DNA from: Chitinivorax sp. B
Lineage (GTDB): Bacteria; Pseudomonadota; Gammaproteobacteria; Burkholderiales; SCOH01
Direction: 5' to 3'
DNA length: 64,000 nt
Assembly: GCF_005503445.1 (NCBI RefSeq)
Contig: NZ_SCOH01000008.1
Coordinates: forward strand, 1-64,000
Position 1 is the first letter of the stretch; the number at the start of each line of letters is the position of its first letter. Positions 1 through 8,369 of the stretch are shown piece after piece. The position numbers and the translations under genes are program-made. The notes below the pieces were generated by a model that saw only the letters and a program-made list of their open reading frames with translations, ran no database searches and was not told the origin of the DNA.

Positions 1-295
1 AGGTAACAGTAATAACACCTTGTGCACCAACGCCAACGCTATTTACTGCATTACCTTTAATCGAACCTGAAGATGCCAATCCTGCCGAAACGTTCGAGCC
101 AGGGAAACGACCATTTGAGCTGTAGAACTCAGTTACCGAAGCTTTTGCGCCAGAAGCCAGACCCAAACCTTCAGCTACATGCGAACGCTTGGTGTAATCT
201 TGATAAGCAGGGATCGCAACAGCAGCCAGAATACCGATGATCGCAACGACGATCATCAATTCAATCAGGGTAAAACCTTGTTGTACGCGCTTCAT
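1..295 (-). CDS. pilA: Type IV pilin major subunit PilA (3' part outside window)
   Basis: Structural subunit of type IV pili, made as a prepilin and cleaved by PilD. The visible N-terminus has a short positive leader, MKRVQQG, then the cleavage site and the hydrophobic helix [20 protein letters not shown] with the conserved Glu at mature position 5. After that come [13 protein letters not shown] and a Ser/Gly-rich stretch. The window edge cuts the gene after about 98 codons, so the C-terminal disulfide loop is not visible. The ATG at 293-295 follows the ribosome binding site AAGGAG closely. The gene appears to be a single transcription unit behind a sigma-54 promoter about 70 bases upstream. 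Assignment to the type IVa pilin family is firm; major rather than minor pilin is inferred from the leader and promoter. Confidence 0.93.
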   Translation of the reverse strand, partial: MKRVQQGFTLIELMIVVAIIGILAAVAIPAYQDYTKRSHVAEGLGLASGAKASVTEFYSSNGRFPGSNVSAGLASSGSIKGNAVNSVGVGAQGVITVT

Positions 296-363
296 AAACT
301 TCTCCTTAGAACAGTGTGTTGACCACACGATAAACACATTGTGTGTTTCCGTGTCATTCAATA

Positions 364-379
364 AGCATATTACATGCCA
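364..379 (-). promoter_or_regulatory. Sigma-54 (-24/-12) promoter of pilA
   Basis: The minus strand reads TGGCATGTAATATGCT, with the invariant GG and GC separated by exactly ten bases, close to the consensus TGGCACG-N4-TTGC. The predicted transcription start is near 352, giving a leader of about 57 bases before the pilA ATG. pilA is a known RpoN/PilR target in Pseudomonas, which fits. Confidence 0.75.
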
Positions 380-503
380 GCTTTACCACAAAATATTATT
401 CCCATAAATATCAACATGTTATGAAATACATAAGAAAATTAGCATTCTCTACGTTGGTATAGTCTGTTTTTCGAATATAGATTGATACCACCACCACGTC
501 AGG

Positions 504-524
504 AAGTGACATTTTTTGTCACTT
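504..524. repeat. Perfect 8-bp inverted repeat downstream of the FHA gene
   Basis: AAGTGACA, five T, then TGTCACTT, directly after the FHA stop codon. The minus strand has no U run after the stem, so it is a weak intrinsic terminator for the FHA gene. The arms contain TGTC/GACA and lie about 160 bases upstream of the predicted pilA start, so an activator site for the sigma-54 promoter is an alternative. Apart from this and the promoter, 296-525 shows nothing else. Confidence 0.4.
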
Positions 525-525
525 T

Positions 526-1125
526 TCATGCGGCCAATTCCTTGAACTGCATTTTTGCCTCACCAATCTCAATGACATCACCATCACGTAAGCCGATCGA
601 TTCACCAAGTTTGACAAGTTGGCCGTTCAGCATTGGAGGTTTGCTTCCCTCTACAAACAATAGTGCATATCCGGTCACATTTCGAACTACAGAAACGATA
701 CACAAGCCTGCTTTACCAAAAGTGGTGCTTTCTTTGCTGAGGTCGATGGTACGGCCTGCGTTGGCGCCAGTGTTGACCTGCAGGGTGGCTTTTAGCAGTG
801 TGGGGGCTTGTAGAGTGGTGTGGCCAGTGCTGCTGATGATGCCGGCTTTGTATACTAGGTTATATCGGCCAATTTCGAGGCGGTCGTTAATTTCGAGATA
901 ACGCTTTTTGACGGCCTTGCCATTGGCAATGGTGCCGTTGGTGCTATCGAGGTCTTCCAGGAACGAATCGGCGCCGATGGTCTGGATTTTGGCGTGGTAG
1001 CCACTGACGGTTGGGTCATCCAGGCGCAGGTCGTTGTCCGGACGGCGGCCGATGGTGAGCTGGCCCGGGCGGAGTTCGATTTCTTGTAAGGTTTCGCCAT
1101 TACGCATGACGATAAGGCGGCCCAT
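526..1125 (-). CDS. FHA-domain protein (two FHA modules)
   Basis: Predicted cytoplasmic phosphothreonine-reading protein of 199 residues. The first forkhead-associated domain (about residues 5-90) has the canonical GRRPDNDLRLDD, the phosphothreonine-contact SGYHAKI and the LEDLDSTNGT motif. A second, degenerate FHA-like fold follows (about 110-195). It keeps a hydrophobic strand pattern and PPMLNG but lacks the SxxH element, so it may not bind phosphopeptide. The start has a good AAGGA site. It lies downstream of, and on the same strand as, a PP2C phosphatase and a Ser/Thr kinase, 190 bases away. A role as reader of that kinase is inferred from context. There is no type VI secretion gene nearby, so a T6SS TagH-like role is not supported. 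Confidence 0.85.
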   Translation of the reverse strand: MGRLIVMRNGETLQEIELRPGQLTIGRRPDNDLRLDDPTVSGYHAKIQTIGADSFLEDLDSTNGTIANGKAVKKRYLEINDRLEIGRYNLVYKAGIISSTGHTTLQAPTLLKATLQVNTGANAGRTIDLSKESTTFGKAGLCIVSVVRNVTGYALLFVEGSKPPMLNGQLVKLGESIGLRDGDVIEIGEAKMQFKELAA

Positions 1126-1219
1126 AGTGTGTCCTTCCTGTTACGACAATGGGAGCCAGTGTCGTGTTTCACGTAGATTGCGACTGATAAAAGTGATGGA
1201 TTTCGCGACGAATCGAGGC

Positions 1220-1257
1220 GCAAACCACAACCATAGCGAGCTATGGCGATGATTTGT
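1220..1257. repeat. Imperfect palindromic intergenic element
   Basis: The core CCATAGC-GA-GCTATGG (1231-1246) is a perfect 7-bp inverted repeat. The arms extend imperfectly outward to 1220 and 1257, with about 13 of 18 positions pairing. It fills the 190-base gap between the phosphatase and FHA genes and looks like a dispersed repeat palindrome, though only one copy was noticed in this window. It could also form a hairpin in the kinase-phosphatase-FHA transcript. Confidence 0.4.
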
Positions 1258-1315
1258 AACGAAGAATCGGCGTGATGGACGCACCTTTATGTCTCAAGAA
1301 AAGTGAAACATTACA

Positions 1316-2161
1316 CTAGTGGCCGCGATGATTGCCCAACCAGGAGAACAACTTGGGCATCCAGCGCGGGTGGGTAGGGAACGCTGCTTTGATATGGATG
1401 AGGATAACGGAGACATTGTCTCTACCACCGACATCGTTTGCAGCATCAATCAAATGATCGGCGGCATCGTGTAGTTGCAATTGATTGGATTGCAAAACAT
1501 GCAAGATGTCACTATCCGCCAACATATCATTCAGACCATCAGAGCAAAGCATGTAAAGATCACCAACTTCAACCTGAAATTCGTTGAATTCTGGCTCTGC
1601 GTACGCCTCAATTCCCAAGGCTTTGGTGACAAGGTTTTTGTATTCGACGAATCGGGCATCTTCCTGCCGCACCAAACCTGCGTCAATTTGTTCTTGCAAC
1701 AATGAATGATCGCGTGTGAGCTGTTCCAGATGTGTTGCTCGCAGGCGATAAAGCCGGGAGTCGCCTATGTGTGCCACCATCATCTTGTTATCGTAAAACA
1801 GTGCTGTAACCAGGGTGGTACCCATACCTGAGCATTGTGACTGGGTTTGGGCAGCCTCGAACACCGCAGCATTGGCTAGTTGTATCTGGCTCTCCAACAT
1901 GGTCAACGCATTGGGCCGGCCATTAACAGGGTCAATCCGATGCGGTTCATAATGCAATAGCGCTTGCCTCAATCCTTGCGAAATCAGATTGACAGTCATG
2001 CCAGAGGCAACGTCACCTGCATTGTAGCCACCCATGCCATCAGCCAGAATGGCGAAGCCGCAGTCTGGATCCATTGCTACTGCGTCTTCATTGCGCTCTC
2101 GGACCAAGCCGGGATCGGAACGACAGACCATCTCCAGCGCGTGAGACAGCTTGGGCGTCAT
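1316..2161 (-). CDS. PP2C-family protein Ser/Thr phosphatase
   Basis: Metal-dependent phosphatase of 281 residues, soluble and cytoplasmic. PP2C signatures are visible in order: RERNEDA near residue 20, the metal-binding DGMGGYNAGDVAS, GMGTTLV, HIGDSRLYRLR, LVTKALG, LYMLCSDGLNDML and GGRDNVSVILI. All the aspartates that hold the two Mn/Mg ions are present, so it should be active. Its ATG overlaps the last codon and stop of the upstream kinase gene (ATGA), so the two are translationally coupled. This is the usual pairing of a bacterial eukaryote-like kinase with the phosphatase that reverses it. Similar enzymes are called Stp or PrpC; the exact symbol is left open. Confidence 0.92.
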   Translation of the reverse strand: MTPKLSHALEMVCRSDPGLVRERNEDAVAMDPDCGFAILADGMGGYNAGDVASGMTVNLISQGLRQALLHYEPHRIDPVNGRPNALTMLESQIQLANAAVFEAAQTQSQCSGMGTTLVTALFYDNKMMVAHIGDSRLYRLRATHLEQLTRDHSLLQEQIDAGLVRQEDARFVEYKNLVTKALGIEAYAEPEFNEFQVEVGDLYMLCSDGLNDMLADSDILHVLQSNQLQLHDAADHLIDAANDVGGRDNVSVILIHIKAAFPTHPRWMPKLFSWLGNHRGH

Positions 2162-3756
2162 GCCTTCCTCATCATCTTGTTCCTGCAGTTTCTTAACGCT
2201 TCGGCCATGTCAGCAGCAGTTTCATAACGTAGATCGGGAGTTTTAGCCAAACAACGCTCCACCAACCGGACCAGGGGCACTGGCATGTCCTGGCGATATT
2301 CGGTAATCAATGGAGGAATCTCGTTGGCAATCGCCCCCATCAATTGGGCCAACGACTTACCCTTGAATGGTAGCTCTCCAGTCAGTAATTGAAATAGGGT
2401 CACCCCCAGCGAATAGATATCAGCCCGTCCATCAAGCTTTTTGCCTGCCAGTTGTTCCGGTGACATGAAAGATGGCGAACCCAATACTAAGCCTGTCCTG
2501 GTTCGACTGGAATCGGTTATTCGAGCAATACCGAAATCAGTTACCTTGAGTTTGCCATCTTCGTTCAACATCAGATTCGCAGGTTTGATATCGCGGTGAA
2601 TGATGTTCTGCTTATGCGCATAGTGAAGTGCATCTGCGGCATCGGCAATGTATTCCAGCACGCGTTCGACAGGCAGCAACGTATTTGCCGAAGCGTAGCG
2701 ATTCAGATCATGCCCGTTTAGAAATTCCATCGCAATGTAGGCCAAGCCATGATCTTCACCTGTATCGTAAACAGCGACAATGTGAGGGTGCTTGAGGCGC
2801 CCTGCAGTTTCCGCCTCACGGAAGAAACGGGCACGTGCATCAGTCAAATCTGACGCTTCAAATTCGTCAGATAACGCCATGGTTTTCAATGCAACGACTT
2901 GGCCATTCTCTGCATCTCGACCTTGAAAAACGATCCCCATAGAGCCTTTGCCAAGCTCACGTTCAACCTGATAGCGCCCAAGCTGGCTCACTCTGGGAAT
3001 CGCCGTTACAACTGGGCTGGCGTATGGTGTGGATATTGGCGCAGAAACCGGGGTCGCGCTTACAGTAGGCATTGATTTCGGGATTGTAATGGCTGGCTTC
3101 TGGCGAGCCAAACGACGCGGCAAGTCTCGATATTCCGGATCGTGGCTGGCAATGTGCTCAAATACTTTACGCGCCATAATCAGTTGTTGACGGACTTCAA
3201 ATGCCTGTGCCAACCGGTAAAGCCGATCCATTAATGGGGGATCAAGCGGGCATTGCCGCAACAATTCAAATGCTGGTTCAAGTTGCCCTTCCTCCTGAAG
3301 CGCAATCCCTTGTTTCAACAATTGGCGGTTCTGACGATCTTCAGGTGAAGCGAATTGTGAGATGACTTGTGACACTAAGCCCAGAAACAACATCATTATG
3401 GCAGCCATCAACGGCAACCAAAGTTGACCAGTCATCCACCCAACTACCTGCAGTACCAACAAGCTCACAATAGAGATGGTCGCAATCAATACCGTGCGAC
3501 CAAGCTCCAACACTGGCCACCACAACACGACCGGTAGCGCCCCCAGCAGGAGCACCCAAATGCTGGGTTTAACCACGTCACCCGGTATCCCTGCGTCAAG
3601 TGGCTTCCAAGACTGGACAGTGGTGTAAAGCAACTGTTCAAGCAGTGCAAACACATCTGTAACAAAGAAAAGTAGTAGCGCTACCAACAAGCTGGCAGCC
3701 GCTGCAAGCGTATTGACACGTAATCCTGGTTGATTGAAACGATCCATAACAGTCAT
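2158..3756 (-). CDS. Membrane-anchored eukaryote-like Ser/Thr protein kinase
   Basis: Protein of 532 residues. The N-terminal 140 residues carry about four hydrophobic segments. Next is a helical repeat-like stretch (about 145-230, TPR-like, with LFELL-type helices) and a Pro/Thr/Ser-rich linker. The C-terminal kinase domain starts at GRYQVERELGKGSMGIVFQG (about 260). It has the catalytic Lys in VVALKTM, HRDIKPANLML, DFGIARI in the activation loop, and GSPSFMSPEQLAG, so it should be active. Unlike the PknB type, the membrane part is N-terminal and there is no PASTA region. It forms an operon with the PP2C gene (4-base overlap) and probably with the FHA gene. The organisation resembles CHASE2-type kinases that have lost the sensor, but that is only a suggestion. 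Confidence 0.9.
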   Translation of the reverse strand: MTVMDRFNQPGLRVNTLAAAASLLVALLLFFVTDVFALLEQLLYTTVQSWKPLDAGIPGDVVKPSIWVLLLGALPVVLWWPVLELGRTVLIATISIVSLLVLQVVGWMTGQLWLPLMAAIMMLFLGLVSQVISQFASPEDRQNRQLLKQGIALQEEGQLEPAFELLRQCPLDPPLMDRLYRLAQAFEVRQQLIMARKVFEHIASHDPEYRDLPRRLARQKPAITIPKSMPTVSATPVSAPISTPYASPVVTAIPRVSQLGRYQVERELGKGSMGIVFQGRDAENGQVVALKTMALSDEFEASDLTDARARFFREAETAGRLKHPHIVAVYDTGEDHGLAYIAMEFLNGHDLNRYASANTLLPVERVLEYIADAADALHYAHKQNIIHRDIKPANLMLNEDGKLKVTDFGIARITDSSRTRTGLVLGSPSFMSPEQLAGKKLDGRADIYSLGVTLFQLLTGELPFKGKSLAQLMGAIANEIPPLITEYRQDMPVPLVRLVERCLAKTPDLRYETAADMAEALRNCRNKMMRKA

Positions 3757-3882
3757 CAGGTCGAGGAATTATCTATTATGTTATAGCGGTAACCGCTGCC
3801 GAATAGCTCAAAAACCATATGCGGAAGAATTTTGCGGATTTTTGTTGTATGTACAGTCTTACCTTGCGACAGCTTGCAAACA

Positions 3883-3915
3883 AAAGAAAGCCCGGGGCAA
3901 GCCCGGGCTTTCTTT
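3883..3915 (-). terminator. Intrinsic terminator of the RND efflux operon
   Basis: A 14-bp perfect stem (AAAGAAAGCCCGGG at 3883-3896 against 3902-3915) with a five-base loop. Read on the minus strand it ends in CTTTCTTTTG, just after the TolC-like stop codon. The rest of 3757-3931 is the upstream region of the kinase gene, with nothing else recognised. Confidence 0.88.
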
Positions 3916-3931
3916 ATCATCAAACGGGCGA

Positions 3932-5287
3932 TCAATTCTTGACCAACAACTTGTTGACCGATTCCAGGTCGCTCTCGGACAGTTTGCCCGCCTGGAAGGC
4001 CAGATTCAGCTTTGCCAGCAGATAGTTATAGCGGGCCTGCAACAGGTTCGACAAGGTCTGGTAGTACTGTTGTTGCGCATTCAGCACATCTACGTTGGTC
4101 CGCACCCCTACCTGCTGCCCGGTCTTGGTGGCATCCAGCTGGCTTTGGGCCGATACCAGCGCCTGTTCCAATGCCTGCACCTGGGCTGCGCCACTGGTCA
4201 CACCCAAGAAGGCAGACTTGGTGTCCTGTTCCACACTGCGCCGGGTTGTCAGCACATCCTGCTTGGATTTCTCATAGTTGGCTGCCGCTTCTCGCGTTTT
4301 GGAGTCCAACCCACCACCGGCATAAATTGGCACGTTCAACTGTAACCCTACAGAGTAGGTACGGGTTTGATCTGTCCCCCCATTGCGCGCACCCACCTCA
4401 TCCCAGTTCTTGCCGACCCGGCCCACCAAGTCCAACGTAGGGAGATTGGCCTGACGATTACGTTGCACTTCGTACTTGGCGACCTGTTCACCCATTTGCT
4501 GAGCTTGTAATACCAAATTACCATTAGTAGCCATATCCTGCCAGCTGTTAAGATCTCTTGGCTCCGGCAGTGTGGGTTTCATTTTGGTATTAAGCGACGC
4601 GATCCAATCCTGACTGGTACCAGTAATTTGGCGCAGCGCATTGGTCTTGACTTCCAGATCATTGCGGGCAGCAATTTCCTGAGCATTGGTCGCATCATAA
4701 CGGCTTTGTGCTTCATAGGTATCGGTAATAGTGGCCACCCCTACCTGAAACCGCTTCTTGGCCTGAGCCAATTGTTCAGAGAATGCTTCTTTTTGAGACG
4801 CTGCCACCGTTACCGCATCGCGTGCCTGCAACACATCAAAATAGGCCTTGGCTACACGCAACATCAATTGTTGTTCAGTCAACCGATATTGTAGCTCTGC
4901 TGATTGGGCAGCCAACTTGCCCTGCTCATAGGTCGTCAGGTTCTGGGCGCGGTAAATTGGCTGTTGCGCACTGATGGCTGCATCGTACTTGTTGCCTTTA
5001 CGGTCGACTGTATCTGGCATACCGGGCACGGAATTCGCAAATTCGGTACGGACCCAGGCTCGGCCAGCCTCGGCTGAAGCCCCCACTTGTGGCAGCAACT
5101 GGGAGCGACCCTGAACAGCTTTTTCCTTGCCAGCCTCCATGCTGTAACGGGCTGCGGCCAATTGTGAATCGTATTTCAGTGCATAGCGGTAAGCTGACAG
5201 CAGGTCGCCGGACCAAGCGGACGATGCTGTGAACAGGTAGGCCAACCCGCACAGCAGCGCGGTCTTGTTGAATGGCAATTGGGTCAT
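3932..5287 (-). CDS. TolC-family outer-membrane efflux channel
   Basis: Last gene of the efflux operon. The start at 5285-5287 is chosen because it gives a clean signal peptide (MTQLPFNKTALLCGLAYLFT, cleaved near AWSG) and follows GAGGA; the reading frame is open about 22 codons further upstream. The mature protein has the two pseudo-repeats of the TolC family: LLSAYRYALKYDSQLAAARY, then long alpha-helical hairpins with QPIYRAQN, and in the second half VPIYAGGGLDSKTREA and GVRTNVDVLNAQQQYY. At about 451 residues it matches TolC rather than the shorter OprM lipoproteins, and there is no lipobox. It should trimerise and form the exit duct for the pump encoded just upstream. Confidence 0.92.
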   Translation of the reverse strand: MTQLPFNKTALLCGLAYLFTASSAWSGDLLSAYRYALKYDSQLAAARYSMEAGKEKAVQGRSQLLPQVGASAEAGRAWVRTEFANSVPGMPDTVDRKGNKYDAAISAQQPIYRAQNLTTYEQGKLAAQSAELQYRLTEQQLMLRVAKAYFDVLQARDAVTVAASQKEAFSEQLAQAKKRFQVGVATITDTYEAQSRYDATNAQEIAARNDLEVKTNALRQITGTSQDWIASLNTKMKPTLPEPRDLNSWQDMATNGNLVLQAQQMGEQVAKYEVQRNRQANLPTLDLVGRVGKNWDEVGARNGGTDQTRTYSVGLQLNVPIYAGGGLDSKTREAAANYEKSKQDVLTTRRSVEQDTKSAFLGVTSGAAQVQALEQALVSAQSQLDATKTGQQVGVRTNVDVLNAQQQYYQTLSNLLQARYNYLLAKLNLAFQAGKLSESDLESVNKLLVKN

Positions 5288-5318
5288 GCAGTATATCCTC
5301 AAATAATCCCCGGTATGC

Positions 5319-8300
5319 TTACACCGGCTTTTGAATCTTGAACCATGCCGCATACAAAGCCGGCAGGAACAGCAAGGTCAGCAAGGTGGCTACCAACAGG
5401 CCACCGGTAATGGCAATGGCCATCGGCCCCCAGAAGGTATTGCCCCACAACGGAATCATGCCAAGAATGGCTGCCAGAGCCGTCAACATGATCGGTCGGA
5501 AACGCCGCACGGCTGATTCGACGATAGCAGTCCACGGGTGTTGGCCAGCAGCGATGTCCTGCTGGATCTGGTCCACCAAGATCACTGAATTACGCATGAT
5601 CATTCCCGCCAAGGCGATCACACCCAGCATGGCCACAAAACCGAATGGCTTGTCTGCCACCAGTAGGGAAATGGTCACCCCAATGATGCCCAACGGTGCT
5701 GTCAACAGGACAAGCATTGTGCGTGAGAAGCTTTGCAGCTGCAACATCAGCAAGGTCAGAATAGACAAGACTGTCAATGGCATCACTGCATTGATTGACG
5801 CCTGGGATTTCGAACTGGATTCCTGTGCTCCTCCCACCGCAATGGCGTAGCCTGGCGGCAATTTTGCGCGCAACGCCTCAAGTTTGGGATCAATCATCGC
5901 CGTCACAGTCGGTGCTTGCACATGATCCGGGATATCAGCCCGCACATTGATCACAGGTACGCGATCACGTCGCCAGATTCCGCCCTCCTCGGCTTCATAT
6001 TTCAATATCGCAATCTGCGACAACGGCACATACTGGTTGTTCCCGGTAAAGACATTGATGTCTTTCAGCGCACTGACACTTTCCGGTGTTTCAAACTTGG
6101 CACGCAACACAATATCCACCTGCTTGTCGCCTTCACGCAGCTGTGTCACCGGAATACCATTGAGCATGGCGTACAGAGTCTGGGCCAACTGTTGCGAGTT
6201 CACCCCAAGTGCCCTTGCCTTGTCCTGATCGATTTCCAGACGCAAAGCCTTGGTCATGTCATTCCAGTTGAGATTGACATTGCGGGTATGGGGATTCTCC
6301 CGCACCACCTTGGCCACATCGTCAGCAATCTTGCGAATCTGGATCAGATCCGGCCCGGAGACACGGAACTGCACCGGATAACCCACGGGCGGACCATTCG
6401 GCAAACGCGTTGCATGGCCCAGTATCAGCGGGAAGTGCGTATTAAACAGGTTCTCGATCTTGCCCATCAAACGCTCGCGTGCCGCACCGTCCTTGGCTGT
6501 CACAATGATCTGCGCATAGTTCGTACCAGGTGGAGGCTCATCCAGCACCAGTACAAAACGCGGCGTCGGGGCACCTATGTAGGTAGCGAAATTGTCGATA
6601 TCGGCATCGCCAGACAGCATCTTCTCCAACCGCGCTACTTCGCTTTCTGTCGCCTTGTGTGATGCCCCTTGCTTCAACCACATGTCCACTACGATCTCAG
6701 GTCGGGTCGAATCCGGGAAGAACTGCTGTTGAACGAAGCCAAACCCCGCTACTGCAGCCACGAACGAACCCGCTGTTGCCAGCATCACAGTCTTGCGATG
6801 ATCGACACACCACGTGACCAATGCACGGAACCGCACATAAAACGGCTTTTGATAGACAGCATGTTCGTCATGCTCGCTTTGAGGCTTGATCTTGAGCAGA
6901 TGAAAGCCGATGTAAGGTGTAAACAACACCGCCACAATCCATGATGCCACCAGCGCAATCGCAACCACAGCAAACATCGAGAACGTATACTCACCAGCAG
7001 CCGACTTGGCCAACCCCACCGGCAAAAAGCCCGCTACCGTGATCAACGTCCCCGTCAGCATCGGCATGGCCGTGGAAGTGTAGGCATAGGTTGCTGCCTT
7101 GAAGCGGTCCCAGCCCTGCTCCATCTTCAATGCCATCATCTCGACGGCAATGATCGCATCGTCCACCAGCAAGCCCAGTGAGATGATCAACGCACCCAGC
7201 GAAATCTTCTGTAAATCGATGCCCAGTATTGCCATGGTCAGGAACACCATGGCCAGTACCAGTGGAATTGCAATTGCCACCACCGTACCGGACCGCAACC
7301 CCAGGCTCCAGAAACTGACCGCCAGTACAATCACGATGGCTTCGATCAGTGTAGTGACAAATTCGTTGACTGACTCCTTGACTACCTTAGGTTGGTCTGC
7401 AACGCGATGTACCTCCACACCAATTGGCAGATTACGTTTGATCCCGGCCAGCCCATCGTCAATATGCTTGCCCAATGCAATGATGTTGCCACCACGCTGC
7501 ATGGAAATCGCCAGCCCCAAGGCAGCTTGCCCGTTATATCGCATCCGTTGCTCTGGCGGATCGGCATAACCTCGCTTGACCTCGGCAATATCACCAAGGC
7601 GGAAGGTTCGCCCCAATGCCGATACACCAATATCACGAATACTCTCCTCATCCAGAAAATCGCCTGTCACCCGCAGGAAGACTTGATCCGAATGGGTTTG
7701 CACATCCCCTGCTGGCGCCATGGCATTTTGCGTTTGCAGGGTCTGGATAATCAACCGAGGGTCGATTCCCAATTGAGAGAGCTTGCTGGGTGAAATCTGC
7801 ACATAGATCTTTTCGGATTGCTCGCCAATGATCTTCACTTTGGCGACATCGGGTACTTTCAGTAGGACATCCCGTGCATCTTCCACATATCTTTTCAGTT
7901 CTGCATAACTGAAACCCTTGCCAGTAAAGGCATATACGTTGCCATAGGTATCACCGAATTCATCATTGAAAAATGGTCCCAGCACCCCTTCCGGCAGGGT
8001 ATGCCGAATATCGTTGGTTTTCTTGCGAACCTGATACCACGCATCTGCCACCCGGGTCGGGTCCACATCATCACGCAGGTTGATGAAGATTTGCGATTGA
8101 CCAGCTTGGGAAAAGCTCTGAATGAAGTCCAGCCCTGGCGTTTCCTGCAGCTTACGCTCAATCTTGTCGGTCACCTGCTCTTCAATCTGACGGGCAGAAG
8201 CCCCAGGCCAGACAACCGATATCACCATCCCGCGAAAAGTAAAAGCCGGGTCTTCCGCTTGCCCCAGCTTGAAATAGGACAACAAGCCGGAGATGGCGAC

Positions 8301-8369
8301 AGCGATGATGAAAAATTTGACCAGGTCCTGATGCTTAAGCGCCCATTCTGAGAGGTTGAGCTGTTTCAC
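5319..8369 (-). CDS. RND efflux pump, inner-membrane transporter (AcrB/HAE family)
   Basis: Proton-driven tripartite efflux pump of 1016 residues. The family layout is visible: TM1 (VKFFIIAVAISGLLSYF), the first periplasmic porter loop beginning PAFTFRGMVISVVWPGASA, and TM4 with the paired aspartates GLLVDDAIIAVEMM needed for proton relay. Then come a second periplasmic loop and the TM10-12 block with GMIMRNSVILVDQIQQD. The N-terminus is closer to the VexK/TriC-like subgroup, which keeps a RQIEEQVTDKIE element, than to AcrB itself. The ATG overlaps the end of the adaptor gene by four bases. Substrate cannot be told from sequence; multidrug or detergent export is the family expectation. Confidence 0.94.
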   Translation of the reverse strand: MKQLNLSEWALKHQDLVKFFIIAVAISGLLSYFKLGQAEDPAFTFRGMVISVVWPGASARQIEEQVTDKIERKLQETPGLDFIQSFSQAGQSQIFINLRDDVDPTRVADAWYQVRKKTNDIRHTLPEGVLGPFFNDEFGDTYGNVYAFTGKGFSYAELKRYVEDARDVLLKVPDVAKVKIIGEQSEKIYVQISPSKLSQLGIDPRLIIQTLQTQNAMAPAGDVQTHSDQVFLRVTGDFLDEESIRDIGVSALGRTFRLGDIAEVKRGYADPPEQRMRYNGQAALGLAISMQRGGNIIALGKHIDDGLAGIKRNLPIGVEVHRVADQPKVVKESVNEFVTTLIEAIVIVLAVSFWSLGLRSGTVVAIAIPLVLAMVFLTMAILGIDLQKISLGALIISLGLLVDDAIIAVEMMALKMEQGWDRFKAATYAYTSTAMPMLTGTLITVAGFLPVGLAKSAAGEYTFSMFAVVAIALVASWIVAVLFTPYIGFHLLKIKPQSEHDEHAVYQKPFYVRFRALVTWCVDHRKTVMLATAGSFVAAVAGFGFVQQQFFPDSTRPEIVVDMWLKQGASHKATESEVARLEKMLSGDADIDNFATYIGAPTPRFVLVLDEPPPGTNYAQIIVTAKDGAARERLMGKIENLFNTHFPLILGHATRLPNGPPVGYPVQFRVSGPDLIQIRKIADDVAKVVRENPHTRNVNLNWNDMTKALRLEIDQDKARALGVNSQQLAQTLYAMLNGIPVTQLREGDKQVDIVLRAKFETPESVSALKDINVFTGNNQYVPLSQIAILKYEAEEGGIWRRDRVPVINVRADIPDHVQAPTVTAMIDPKLEALRAKLPPGYAIAVGGAQESSSKSQASINAVMPLTVLSILTLLMLQLQSFSRTMLVLLTAPLGIIGVTISLLVADKPFGFVAMLGVIALAGMIMRNSVILVDQIQQDIAAGQHPWTAIVESAVRRFRPIMLTALAAILGMIPLWGNTFWGPMAIAITGGLLVATLLTLLFLPALYAAWFKIQKPV

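Noticed and set aside
5916-6662. Long plus-strand open frame (248 codons) inside the RND pump gene
   Set aside because: It is antisense to a gene with complete RND motifs, His/Arg/Gln-rich and without a ribosome site; a shadow of codon bias.
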